Assembly: GCA_021817845.1 (NCBI GenBank)
Contig: JAKAFW010000001.1
Coordinates: forward strand, 207,985 to 271,984
Direction of reading: 5' to 3'
DNA from: FEN-1297 sp021817845
Lineage (GTDB): Bacteria; Bacteroidota; Ignavibacteria; Ignavibacteriales; Ignavibacteriaceae
Length of the DNA: 64,000 nt
Below, in pieces: positions 1 through 8,090 of this stretch; positions within the stretch are counted from its first letter, which is position 1; every line of letters begins with the position of its first letter. The notes beneath the pieces are model-generated. The model did not search any database, had not been told where the DNA came from, and saw nothing but the letters and a program-made list of their open reading frames with translations. A program made the position numbers and the translations under genes.

Positions 1-2
1 AT

Positions 3-1466
3 CATGGAAATTATCTTATAGGTTATCGAGAAGTAAGCGGAGGATACGGATATGCAAGCTCCAGTTCCAAGATTCAGCATTTTGGGCTTGGCAGTTTAAA
101 AGATTCATTAATCCTTGTTGTTAATTTCCCAGCGTCGCATATAACTAAAAGAATTTCAGTAATGCCAAATACTTTTATTACCGTTACGGAAAACAGCGGA
201 TTAAAGAGAAATTACTTTTTAGTTAAAAAAGCCTTACTGAGATTTTTCTATGGGAACGGCTTTATAATTTTAGGTTTAGAAATAATTTTACTTTCAATAA
301 TATTTACTTCTCTCATATCTTTTGCTGCACTTAAACTAAAGTTGTACAGAGCAGCGCCGAAGAGATTTTATATAAATTGGAAGATATTAATGTTATCATT
401 AATTGTTTTTTACGCAGTTAAAATTGTCTCCGTTGAAAGCATGTCGTTCTATTTCGGGCCATCGTATTATATTATCAATTCAACAAATCTTTTTACAGAT
501 GAAATCCTTCCTCTGCTAATAGCAAGCATTTTTACGATTTCATTTCTACTTTTAATTCGGAACAAGGAATCAAAGAGCATTGCGGGATATAACGTTCCTG
601 ATAATTTATTAGCAGTGCTTAAGAGGTTCGGTCACGGAGAAGGAATGCTGATCATATTACACCGGCTTTCTTTGTTGATTGAAAATATTAATCCGGAAAA
701 TGAAGTTCAAAGTAATTATGAAAAAGAAGCCCTGGAGAGAATCGGTTCTGCTTTTGCTGAATATAAAAGCGCCGTACTTCCGGAAATTAATCGGATATAT
801 AGCTTATTAAATCAGTTGGATACAAATGGTGAAGAAAGCTTAAAGTACTCAAATTATGCCGTCTCAATTTTACAGAGCAGTGGTCAAATATCGAGTAGCT
901 GTGAACTGCTGCTAAACGGAATGTCAGTGAAAGAAAAAATTAAGGCTAAGGGAGAAACTATTCTTTCAATTAAAAAGATTAGAGAAGATTTAACGGGACT
1001 GCGAAAAATTGTGCAATCTAATTTCTCTATCGATACTGCAGAAGCAATCAACCTTGCAATCAAGAAATTCCGGGAACAGAATCCGGATATTATAATTCAG
1101 TTTTATCAAACAAAGGAAAAGTTAAATGCGATTATATCATCTTCCGATTTTAACGAGTCGATGAATATAATAATTCAAAATGCGATTGATGAATTGCAAG
1201 AGAAGAAGATTGAAAACAGAGTAATAAAAATTGAAGCCGGCTGTGAGGATGATAGAGTAATAATAAAAGTTGAAGACAACGGGAAAGGAATTCCGGTTGA
1301 AAACATATCAAAAATATTTTCCGAAGGATTTACGACCAAAGCAAATGGACATGGAATTGGATTAAGCATAGTCAAGAAATGTCTTGCTAATTATGAAGGA
1401 GAGATTGCGGCAGCCAATAGTGAAGCCGGCGGTGCTTTATTTGTAATGAAGTTGAAGTCAATTTAA
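3..1466 (+). CDS. ASPIC/UnbV domain-membrane histidine kinase fusion (5' end missing)
   Basis: The frame is open from the left edge, so the ATG at 162 is internal and not the start. The first ~55 visible residues read GGYGYASSSSKIQHFGLG, then a beta strand and PASHITKRISV, which matches the end of an ASPIC/UnbV (CRTAC1-type) domain, normally extracytoplasmic and often after FG-GAP repeats. Three hydrophobic segments follow (about 300-360, 385-430 and 510-560 in DNA coordinates). The C-terminal third is a HATPase_c domain: N box NIIIQNAIDEL, G1 DNGKGI, F box FSEGFTTK, G2 GHGIGLS. A classical H-box is not obvious; the best candidate histidine is in FGHGEGM (codon 633-635). The regulator gene follows after 12 bp, so the pair is probably a two-component system. 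The ligand-binding role of the ASPIC part is inference. Confidence 0.85.
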   Translation, partial: HGNYLIGYREVSGGYGYASSSSKIQHFGLGSLKDSLILVVNFPASHITKRISVMPNTFITVTENSGLKRNYFLVKKALLRFFYGNGFIILGLEIILLSIIFTSLISFAALKLKLYRAAPKRFYINWKILMLSLIVFYAVKIVSVESMSFYFGPSYYIINSTNLFTDEILPLLIASIFTISFLLLIRNKESKSIAGYNVPDNLLAVLKRFGHGEGMLIILHRLSLLIENINPENEVQSNYEKEALERIGSAFAEYKSAVLPEINRIYSLLNQLDTNGEESLKYSNYAVSILQSSGQISSSCELLLNGMSVKEKIKAKGETILSIKKIREDLTGLRKIVQSNFSIDTAEAINLAIKKFREQNPDIIIQFYQTKEKLNAIISSSDFNESMNIIIQNAIDELQEKKIENRVIKIEAGCEDDRVIIKVEDNGKGIPVENISKIFSEGFTTKANGHGIGLSIVKKCLANYEGEIAAANSEAGGALFVMKLKSI

Positions 1467-1478
1467 GAAGGATATTAA

Positions 1479-2825
1479 ATGCAAAAGCTACTAATCATAG
1501 ACGACAGCGTTTCTTTCATGAACGATGTTGAATTCGTTCTGAAGAATGAATTCCAAATTTTCAAAGCCGAAACAGGCAGCAAGGGATTGGCAGTTATTAT
1601 GAAGAAAGATATAAATCTCGTCCTGCTTGACCTAAAGCTGCCGGATATATACGGTCTTGATATACTTGAAAAAATTCACACTGAAGTCGACCCTCTTTTA
1701 CCGGTAATAATAATTACAGACCATGGTAATGTCCAAACAGCGGTTAAAGCTATGAAGCTTGGCGCTGCCGATTTTATACAAAAAGATTTTAACCGGGAAG
1801 TGCTTGTTGAAAAAATCCTGCGCGCATTTAAGCAAAGAGAATTAAACATTAAACTAAATGCCTTGGAAGATGCTTTTGATGAAAGCATAGATAAGTTTAT
1901 TGTGTCCGGCGAAGCTATGCGAAAAGTGGAATACGATATAGAAAAATTTGCAAACCAGGACGTACATATATTGTTAACAGGCGAAACCGGTGTAGGCAAA
2001 GATATTGTTGCAAGAGAAATTCATTTAAGAAGTAAAAGAAAAAATAAATTATTCTCGGCAGTTTCTTTACATACTTTAAGCGAGAACTTAATTGAATCCG
2101 AATTGTTCGGGCATGAGAAAGGAGCTTTTTCCGGCGCGGATGAAGCAAAGATAGGTAAGTTTGAAGCTGCAAACGGCGGTACAATTTACCTCCCCGAAAT
2201 TTCTGAAATAAACGAGAAGATACAACTGAAGCTTTTGAAATTTATGCAGTATAAGGAAATTAATAAGGTTGGTCAAAAAACAGGCAAAGACATAAAGCTT
2301 GATGTTAGACTTGTAGCAGCCTCTAACAAAAACCTTGAAGAGCTTGTTGAACTGGGAAAATTAAGAGAAGATTTTTACTACAGGATAAAAGTAATCAATA
2401 TTCATATCCCTCCGCTGAGGGAACGAAAAGACGAAATAAAAAATTTAGCTGAATATTTTCTAAAGACTTTATCCCGAAAATTTAATAAGAGAGGCTTAGT
2501 GCTTCCGTATGAAACGATAAAAGCGATGGAAAATTATAATTGGAAAGGGAACGTACGGGAGTTAAAAAATATCATGACCAATGCAGTTGTTAGAGCTGAC
2601 GACAACCAAATAATCAATCCTGATATTTTGCCTGGGCGATGCTTAAAAGAAAATACGCCGACCGGCGATGAGACTTATAAAGTTTCTCTTCAAAAATTTA
2701 AGAAAGAATATTTTTCAAGCCTCATGCAAAAAACCAACGGCAAAATAAATGATGCAGCAGAGATTGCGGGGATAAGCCGGCAGGCGCTTCACAATATTTT
2801 GAAGGAGCTATATGAATTGGAATAG
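1479..2825 (+). CDS. NtrC-family sigma-54-dependent response regulator
   Basis: 448 residues with the full NtrC layout. Receiver domain 1-115 has the acidic pair D8/D9, phospho-acceptor D51 (LDLKLPD), T80 and K102. The AAA+ domain has Walker A GETGVGKD at 168-175 and the sigma-54 contact loop GAFSGA at 215-220 (Ser in place of the usual Thr). The arginine-finger region LREDFYYRI follows, then a Fis-type helix-turn-helix at the C-terminus (INDAAEIAGISRQALHNIL). Walker B is odd: the usual LDEI reads LPEI, so the Mg-coordinating Asp is Pro239. It follows the kinase gene after 12 bp and is likely cotranscribed. The palindromes and sigma-54 promoter 190-290 bp downstream are the natural candidate targets, which is inference. 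Confidence 0.93.
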   Translation: MQKLLIIDDSVSFMNDVEFVLKNEFQIFKAETGSKGLAVIMKKDINLVLLDLKLPDIYGLDILEKIHTEVDPLLPVIIITDHGNVQTAVKAMKLGAADFIQKDFNREVLVEKILRAFKQRELNIKLNALEDAFDESIDKFIVSGEAMRKVEYDIEKFANQDVHILLTGETGVGKDIVAREIHLRSKRKNKLFSAVSLHTLSENLIESELFGHEKGAFSGADEAKIGKFEAANGGTIYLPEISEINEKIQLKLLKFMQYKEINKVGQKTGKDIKLDVRLVAASNKNLEELVELGKLREDFYYRIKVINIHIPPLRERKDEIKNLAEYFLKTLSRKFNKRGLVLPYETIKAMENYNWKGNVRELKNIMTNAVVRADDNQIINPDILPGRCLKENTPTGDETYKVSLQKFKKEYFSSLMQKTNGKINDAAEIAGISRQALHNILKELYELE

Positions 2826-2872
2826 AAAGGAAAAGGGACAAAAAATTATAAAAATAAAACCCTGGAGTAAAA

Positions 2873-2980
2873 ATGGAAAATAAGATGATTATTCCCGCAA
2901 ATATTATTTATATCGACGATTATAAGTTATTAATCGAGTTTGATAACAGGGAAATTAAAAAAGCAACCACCTTATTCTAA
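2873..2980 (+). pseudogene. Truncated DUF2442-like ORF (35 aa)
   Basis: A short reading frame with a good GGAG ribosome site 6 bp before its ATG. The product contains IDDYKLLIEFDNREIKK, which resembles the first two beta strands of DUF2442 proteins (dYkLlltFenGevk). It stops at TAA where a full DUF2442 protein would go on for another 40-50 residues. It may be a remnant left after a deletion or a real micro-protein; the sequence alone cannot decide. It lies between the response regulator and the sigma-54 promoter region. Confidence 0.4.
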
Positions 2981-3011
2981 TCGACTAATACCTCTCAGCC
3001 TATAAGCTTGA

Positions 3012-3051
3012 AGGTAAACTAAACTTTACCTGATGTAAAGATAAGTTTACC
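3012..3051 (+). promoter_or_regulatory. Tandem palindromes, candidate enhancer (UAS) for the NtrC-type regulator
   Basis: Two 18-bp palindromes with the form GGTAAA-N6-TTTACC. The first is at 3013-3030 (perfect half-sites; the stem extends to 7 bp with the flanking A/T). The second is at 3034-3051 (TGTAAA-N6-TTTACC, one mismatch). Their centres are 21 bp apart, two helical turns, so both lie on the same face of the DNA. They sit about 85 and 106 bp upstream of the predicted start of the sigma-54 promoter, the usual place for NtrC-type enhancers. Confidence 0.7.
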
Positions 3052-3101
3052 TGCTCTTTAGCTTACTATTCAAAAATCTTACAAATCAAACCCTTCCCGT
3101 A

Positions 3102-3117
3102 TGGAATATAATTTGCA
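3102..3117 (+). promoter_or_regulatory. Sigma-54 (-24/-12) promoter
   Basis: TGGAATATAATTTGCA places GG at 3103-3104 and GC at 3115-3116, with the exact 10-bp gap between GG and GC required by RpoN. It keeps TGG and TTGCA but lacks the CAC after TGG. The start of transcription would be near 3128, about 47 bp before the zinc-ribbon gene. An NtrC-family gene and paired palindromes directly upstream strengthen the call. Confidence 0.7.
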
Positions 3118-3174
3118 TTTATAAAGGCAAGTTGTGCTGTAAAAATTTTATTAACTAATTGCAAAGGTAAAACA

Positions 3175-3390
3175 TTGGACAAAAAGATAGTCGACAAATT
3201 TAAGCTCTGTTTGTCATGCGGAAATTTTTGTCATATAGAAGAAGAGCAAATTCATTGTATCGTATGCGGTGAAAAGATGGTAGAAAAATGTCCCAATTGT
3301 GAAGCGCCGGTTATTTATCCAACGGGAAAATGCTGCCATAAGTGCGGATACGTATACAGGCAAAACGGTATCGATAAAGAAAGTAAATAA
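3175..3390 (+). CDS. Small double zinc-ribbon protein
   Basis: 71 residues starting at TTG, 7 bp after AAAGG; no in-frame ATG is available. Four CxxC pairs are visible (C12/C15, C28/C31, C39/C42, C54/C57, with C53 extra), enough for two zinc ribbons. No enzyme domain or signal peptide is seen, so it is probably a cytoplasmic metal-binding or nucleic-acid/protein-binding adaptor. It is the first gene behind the sigma-54 promoter, with the lipoprotein and secreted propeller genes following after 54 and 58 bp. Function unknown. Confidence 0.8.
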   Translation: MDKKIVDKFKLCLSCGNFCHIEEEQIHCIVCGEKMVEKCPNCEAPVIYPTGKCCHKCGYVYRQNGIDKESK

Positions 3391-3444
3391 TATATCAAGT
3401 TATTTTGACAACATCACATAATAATAATAAAAAGGAAAAACATT

Positions 3445-3873
3445 ATGAAAAAAATATATTATCCTCTGTTAATAGTTATTCTAGTAATAGCTATGTCTGG
3501 TTGTAAAAAATCAGATAATAACCCGGTAACCCCGCCTCCAACTGTTCCGCCTGATTTTAACATTAGTGCACAGCCTGTTACATTAGCTACAGGCGATGCC
3601 GGCCTCACCTTTTCTGCGCATTGTACTACGGATGATGTAAATTTAATTAAAGTCGTTGTTCAAAATCCGATTGGCAATTCTCAAACTTTTAACGCCAACA
3701 ATAACTTGTTTCTTAAAGATGAAGAATTCCAATGCCAGAATGCCGGAACAGGATATGTTAAATATCTCGGCACATGGAGTTTAACATTTGCTGGAAATAA
3801 AGCATCCGGTTCTAAAGCAAGCTTTACTGTAACAAAAACCTTAAGCGTTACAGGTAAAATATCTGCTAATTGA
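3445..3873 (+). CDS. Lipoprotein of unknown function
   Basis: 142 residues. A signal peptide (MKKIYYPLLIVILVIA) ends in the lipobox MSGC with Cys20, then a Pro-rich linker (NNPVTPPPTVPP). The remaining ~100 residues are Thr/Asn-rich with alternating hydrophobics, suggesting an Ig-like beta sandwich; no family is recognised. A good ribosome site (AAAGGAAAA) precedes the ATG. It lies between the zinc-ribbon gene and the large T9SS propeller gene, in the same direction with short gaps, so the three may form one transcript. Confidence 0.75.
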   Translation: MKKIYYPLLIVILVIAMSGCKKSDNNPVTPPPTVPPDFNISAQPVTLATGDAGLTFSAHCTTDDVNLIKVVVQNPIGNSQTFNANNNLFLKDEEFQCQNAGTGYVKYLGTWSLTFAGNKASGSKASFTVTKTLSVTGKISAN

Positions 3874-3931
3874 ATTTTTGAGTTAAACTAAATAAAAAAC
3901 AGATTATTTTAAGAAATCTGGAGGCAGCAAA

Positions 3932-6900
3932 ATGCAGGTTAAAAGGTATTTCCTTATTTGTTTTTTTGCAATTCTGACTTTGGGATTGGAAAATCCTGTC
4001 CTTGCAGGAAATCCGAAAATTAAAAGCAAAGGAAACCAAAATAATTCCTTCAATAACGGTAATCTTGATAACCCAAATTCCCGCCAGAAATTAAAATGGC
4101 TTCAACTAAGGAATCCCGCTACAGGACAAATACCAATAAATATTAGAGAAAAGGAATTAAGTTTTGCCAAAACTCTTCCCACTAAAGAAGAACTCTTATT
4201 AAAAAAAGGCGGTATGAAGAATCCGCAATCTGTGCAATCATATAATTGGACTCAACGCGGACCTTACAATATCGGAGGCAGAACTCGCGCACTTGCTTTA
4301 GATGTTAACGATGAAAATACAATACTTGCCGGCGGTGTTAACGGAGGAATGTGGAAATCTACTGATGACGGCGCTTCATGGTCGGAGAAAACTACTCCCG
4401 GAGATTTGCAGAGTGTTACTTGTGTAGCACAGGATACCCGCCCCGGGAAAACTAATACCTGGTATTATGGAACGGGAGAGTTTAACATTTTTCTAGGCGG
4501 TATAGTAAATTCTGCTACCGCCGGGATTGGACTTGATTCCAGTTTAATGTTTTTAGGTAACGGAGTTTTTAAATCGACTGATGATGGGAATTCCTGGTCG
4601 GTATTGCCTTCTACCGCCACACCGGATGGAATATCCTCTTCGGCTTTCTCGGTTGTATATAATATTGTTACAAATCCGGCAAATTCAAATCAAAATGAAA
4701 TTTTAGCTGCAACATGGAGTGGTATAATGCGCAGCACCGATGGAGGTGCAACCTGGGATACAACGCTTCCAAACTTGTTTGGATTATACAGTAACATTTC
4801 TGTAACCTCGAAAGGTGTATTCTATGCTGCATTAAATTATGGTTCATTTCCATTGATCGGAGGAATATTTAGATCTACAGATGGTGTAAATTGGACGGAT
4901 ATTACTCCGAATAACTTTCCAATCAACACTAATCAGACGGCAATTGCAGTTTCTCCTTCAGATGAGAATGTAATTTATTTCTTATCGGATACTTCAAGCG
5001 GAATAACTGACGGTCATATTCTTTGGAAATATACTTACTTATCCGGTGATGGCTCCGGCAGTGGCGGCAGCTGGGAAGACCGTTCTGCAAATTTACCTTC
5101 TTATGGATATTTTACTGACTTTGATTCTCAATATGGGTATGCTCTTAGCATAGCTGTTAAACCGGATGATGAAAATACTGTTTTTATCGGCGAAATAAAC
5201 TTATATAGATCGACTGACGGTTTCGCAACTTCTTCAAACACTACGGTACTTAATGATACCTCTGAAGCCACTTTGCAATTTAATACGGATCATGCTGATC
5301 ATCATGCAATTATTTTTTCCAGATCAAATTCCGGTGTAATGTATGTCGGAGGTGATGGCGGTGTTTTTAAAACTAATAATGATATGGATTCTCCACCGGT
5401 GTGGACGTCGTTAAACAATGGTTATTATACAACTCAATTCTATTCTGTTGCAATTAACCATGCTGCAACCGACAATATAATTATCTCCGGATCTCAGGAC
5501 AACGGAACAATTTTTACTAACTCGAGTTCCACCTCGTCTTCATGGAAAGGAATATACGGAGGTGACGGAACATTTTGTTATATATCCGATGATGGATCCT
5601 CTTACTATGTATCTCACCAATTTGGTAATGTTGGTAGGGTCTTGTTGGACAACAGTGGTAATGTCGTTTCAAGCGGCGCAATTTATCCTCCACTCGGCAG
5701 CTCGGGTCAGATTGCAATTTTGGAACCATTCGTTCTTGATCCAAATGACAATAAAGTAATATATTACGTACAGGGAGATTATATCTGGAAAAACTCAGAT
5801 GTTACTGCAATACCGCTTAATGGTCAACAAACTTCAACGAATATTAACTGGACTGAACTAAATAACACATCAACTTCTGGTTCCTATATTTCTGCTATAG
5901 GAATTTCTAAAACTCCTGCTGACAGAATCTATTACGGAACTGAAGACGGAAAAATATTTAGATTAGATAATGCTAATTCCGTAAACTCAAAACCTGTAGA
6001 TATTTATACAAATAAAGGACTGCCTTCCGGCGCTTATGCAATTTGTATAGCCGTAGATCAGAATGACGGCGATAAAGCAATTGCATGTTTTTCAAATTAT
6101 TGGGTTAAGAGTCTATTTTATACTACCGACGCAGGCAACACATGGACTTCAATCTCAGGAAATTTGGAACAATATCCTGATGGTTCCGGAGATGGTCCTT
6201 CAACAAGGTGGGTTAAGATTTTGACTGTAAACGGCTCGAATATTTATTTTGTAGGTACCAGCACCGGTGTTTATTCAACTACAACTTTGAATGGCGATAA
6301 AACCGTATGGGCGCAGGAAGGAGCCGGCACAATCGGCAATGCAGTTGTAGATGCAATAGATGCACGTGCCACAGATGGCTTAGTAGTAGTTGCAACACAC
6401 GGGAAAGGAATTTTCAGTACGCATGTAAATGTAAACACCCCTGTCGATTCAAGTAATACACTTCTTTCTTTCGACAATAACCTTACACCTACACGAGGAA
6501 TATATTCACAGCTTCCAAATAAAAATACCATAATAGCAAACAGGCTAACCGCACCAACAAATACATTTAAAATTACAAAGCTCATGTATTATATAGTCGG
6601 GGATAATTCGGGAGGTAATGGCAGCTTTTCTCCATTTGAAGATGCATGTGTTACTTATTCGAATGGCGCACTTGCACCGGCTACTTACGGAAATTTAGGA
6701 AATACTTATACTCCTTCAAACATACCGGGCTGGAATACTGTTGATCTTTCTTCTGCTCCAATATCAGTTAATCCGTCACCTGGTTATGATGACAAAGAAT
6801 TCTTTGTAGGAGCTGTGTACGACGGTACACACGAGCCTTTAATCGGATATGACAGCACTTCGTCAAATGGAAGAGGATGGTATAATGATGGAAACATTTA

Positions 6901-7288
6901 CAACTGGACTCAATTAGACAGCCTTAATCCGCCATGGCATATTACTCTATACATAAGAGCCGAGATAAGTACGGTTACGGGCATAGTTGATATAAGTACG
7001 GAAATACCGAAGAATTTTGAATTATCTCAGAATTATCCAAATCCGTTTAATCCATCTACCACTATAGAATATGATTTGCCGAAGGGAGAAAACGTTAAAT
7101 TAAAAGTTTGTGATATACTCGGCAGGGAGGTAGCCTCGCTGGTAGATGCATATCAGGCAGCAGGAACATACAAGGTTCAATGGAACGGGAGGAATAACAA
7201 CGATGAGGCTTTGGCATCCGGCATTTACCTTTATTCATTTGAAGCAGGAAATTATAAATCAGTTAAGAAAATGATTTACTTGAAATGA
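3932..7288 (+). CDS. Secreted BNR/sortilin-type beta-propeller protein with T9SS sorting domain (1118 aa)
   Basis: GGAGG lies 8 bp before the ATG. An N-terminal signal peptide ends near VLAG. The body has many Asp-box/BNR motifs (STDDGASWS, STDDGNSWS, STDGGATWD, STDGVNWT, TTDAGNTW), as in VPS10/sortilin and xyloglucanase-like propellers. A ~165-residue module follows (from LLSFDNNLTPTRGIY to ITLYIRAE) that recurs in two neighbours. The end is a T9SS type A sorting domain: NYPNPFNPSTTI, DILGREVA, ASGIYLYSFEAG, KKMIYLK. It should be exported by T9SS and released or attached to the cell surface. The 1093-residue protein at 10552 is a close paralogue. No glycosidase catalytic residues could be assigned. 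Confidence 0.9.
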   Translation: MQVKRYFLICFFAILTLGLENPVLAGNPKIKSKGNQNNSFNNGNLDNPNSRQKLKWLQLRNPATGQIPINIREKELSFAKTLPTKEELLLKKGGMKNPQSVQSYNWTQRGPYNIGGRTRALALDVNDENTILAGGVNGGMWKSTDDGASWSEKTTPGDLQSVTCVAQDTRPGKTNTWYYGTGEFNIFLGGIVNSATAGIGLDSSLMFLGNGVFKSTDDGNSWSVLPSTATPDGISSSAFSVVYNIVTNPANSNQNEILAATWSGIMRSTDGGATWDTTLPNLFGLYSNISVTSKGVFYAALNYGSFPLIGGIFRSTDGVNWTDITPNNFPINTNQTAIAVSPSDENVIYFLSDTSSGITDGHILWKYTYLSGDGSGSGGSWEDRSANLPSYGYFTDFDSQYGYALSIAVKPDDENTVFIGEINLYRSTDGFATSSNTTVLNDTSEATLQFNTDHADHHAIIFSRSNSGVMYVGGDGGVFKTNNDMDSPPVWTSLNNGYYTTQFYSVAINHAATDNIIISGSQDNGTIFTNSSSTSSSWKGIYGGDGTFCYISDDGSSYYVSHQFGNVGRVLLDNSGNVVSSGAIYPPLGSSGQIAILEPFVLDPNDNKVIYYVQGDYIWKNSDVTAIPLNGQQTSTNINWTELNNTSTSGSYISAIGISKTPADRIYYGTEDGKIFRLDNANSVNSKPVDIYTNKGLPSGAYAICIAVDQNDGDKAIACFSNYWVKSLFYTTDAGNTWTSISGNLEQYPDGSGDGPSTRWVKILTVNGSNIYFVGTSTGVYSTTTLNGDKTVWAQEGAGTIGNAVVDAIDARATDGLVVVATHGKGIFSTHVNVNTPVDSSNTLLSFDNNLTPTRGIYSQLPNKNTIIANRLTAPTNTFKITKLMYYIVGDNSGGNGSFSPFEDACVTYSNGALAPATYGNLGNTYTPSNIPGWNTVDLSSAPISVNPSPGYDDKEFFVGAVYDGTHEPLIGYDSTSSNGRGWYNDGNIYNWTQLDSLNPPWHITLYIRAEISTVTGIVDISTEIPKNFELSQNYPNPFNPSTTIEYDLPKGENVKLKVCDILGREVASLVDAYQAAGTYKVQWNGRNNNDEALASGIYLYSFEAGNYKSVKKMIYLK

Positions 7289-7343
7289 ACATAAAATGAA
7301 ATTTTCTAAAATATAAAACTGTTTCCGGAATTAATCTAGCAAT
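7286..7343 (+). repeat. Duplicated intergenic segment, copy 1
   Basis: 58 bp starting at the stop codon of the upstream T9SS gene matches 9961-10018 with two differences. A second matching block, 7994-8014, lies after the beta-barrel gene and corresponds to 10016-10036. In copy 2 the two blocks are fused, so the gene between them is missing there. Confidence 0.85.
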
Positions 7344-7372
7344 AATCATTTATTTAATATAGGAGAATCATC

Positions 7373-7990
7373 ATGAAAAAAATTTTCTTCGCAATAGTAC
7401 TAATCTTACTTGCCGGTTTTATTTTTAACGTCGCCGCTCAGAACGATCTAAAGTTTGGCGCAAAAGTCGGATTGAACTTTGCAAACGAGAGCGGAAAAGA
7501 CGTACCTCCGGGAGCTGGTACAAAAACCGGCTTAATTATTGGCGGTTTTATGACTTGGAATTTTGTGCCGATGTTCGGTTTGCAGCCTGAAGTATTATAT
7601 TCGATGAAAGGAACTTCAGGAACAATTCAAGGTGTAAGCTACACTTTATCTCTTAATTACATTGAAATTCCCGCTTTGTTAAAGTTCTACATTCCATTGG
7701 CTCCGGGTTCTCCTGTCGGCGTAAATATTTATGCGGGTCCTGATTTTGCCTTTAATGTAGCATCAAGCCTTGAAACAACATTTAACGGACAAACCCAAAC
7801 AACAGATGAAAAAGATATTACAAATGGTTTTGATTTCAACATCATGTTCGGCGGTGGCGTAAATTTTAATGTCGGTCCAACTATTTTAGGTGTTGAACTG
7901 CGGTACTCCTTAGCAACAGGAACAAATGCAAGCGACGGAAGCGATAGTAAAAATGGAGTTTTTGCTCTTCTTGCCAGCGTTGCTTTCTAA
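7373..7990 (+). CDS. Outer membrane beta-barrel protein (PorT/OMP_b-brl type)
   Basis: 205 residues with a signal peptide (MKKIFFAIVLILLAGFIFNVAAQ). The mature part has the pattern of 8-stranded Bacteroidota barrels: KFGAKVGLNFAN at the start, FGLQPEVLYSMKG, NYIEIPALLKFYIP, YAGPDFAFNV, GGGVNFNV and LGVELRYS. A strong AGGAG site precedes the ATG. The gene sits exactly between two short sequences that are joined in the downstream duplicate, so it was lost in that copy or gained in this one. Barrel function unknown. Confidence 0.85.
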   Translation: MKKIFFAIVLILLAGFIFNVAAQNDLKFGAKVGLNFANESGKDVPPGAGTKTGLIIGGFMTWNFVPMFGLQPEVLYSMKGTSGTIQGVSYTLSLNYIEIPALLKFYIPLAPGSPVGVNIYAGPDFAFNVASSLETTFNGQTQTTDEKDITNGFDFNIMFGGGVNFNVGPTILGVELRYSLATGTNASDGSDSKNGVFALLASVAF

Positions 7991-8090
7991 TTTAATTTTT
8001 TTATAAAGCTTATGTAAGACAAGCCTAAATTATAGCCTTAAATAACGATTTTTGCGTAAGGTGAGTTAGTAAAATAAATTGGAGCCTAAA

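Noticed and set aside
162..164. ATG at 162 as the start of the kinase gene
   Set aside because: The frame is open to the left edge and encodes a recognisable ASPIC/UnbV end, so this Met is internal.
7325..7341. Second sigma-54 promoter (GG and GC 12 bp apart) before the beta-barrel gene
   Set aside because: The -12 half reads TAGC, not TTGC, the base before GG is C, and the duplicate copy at 9961-10018 has lost the GC.
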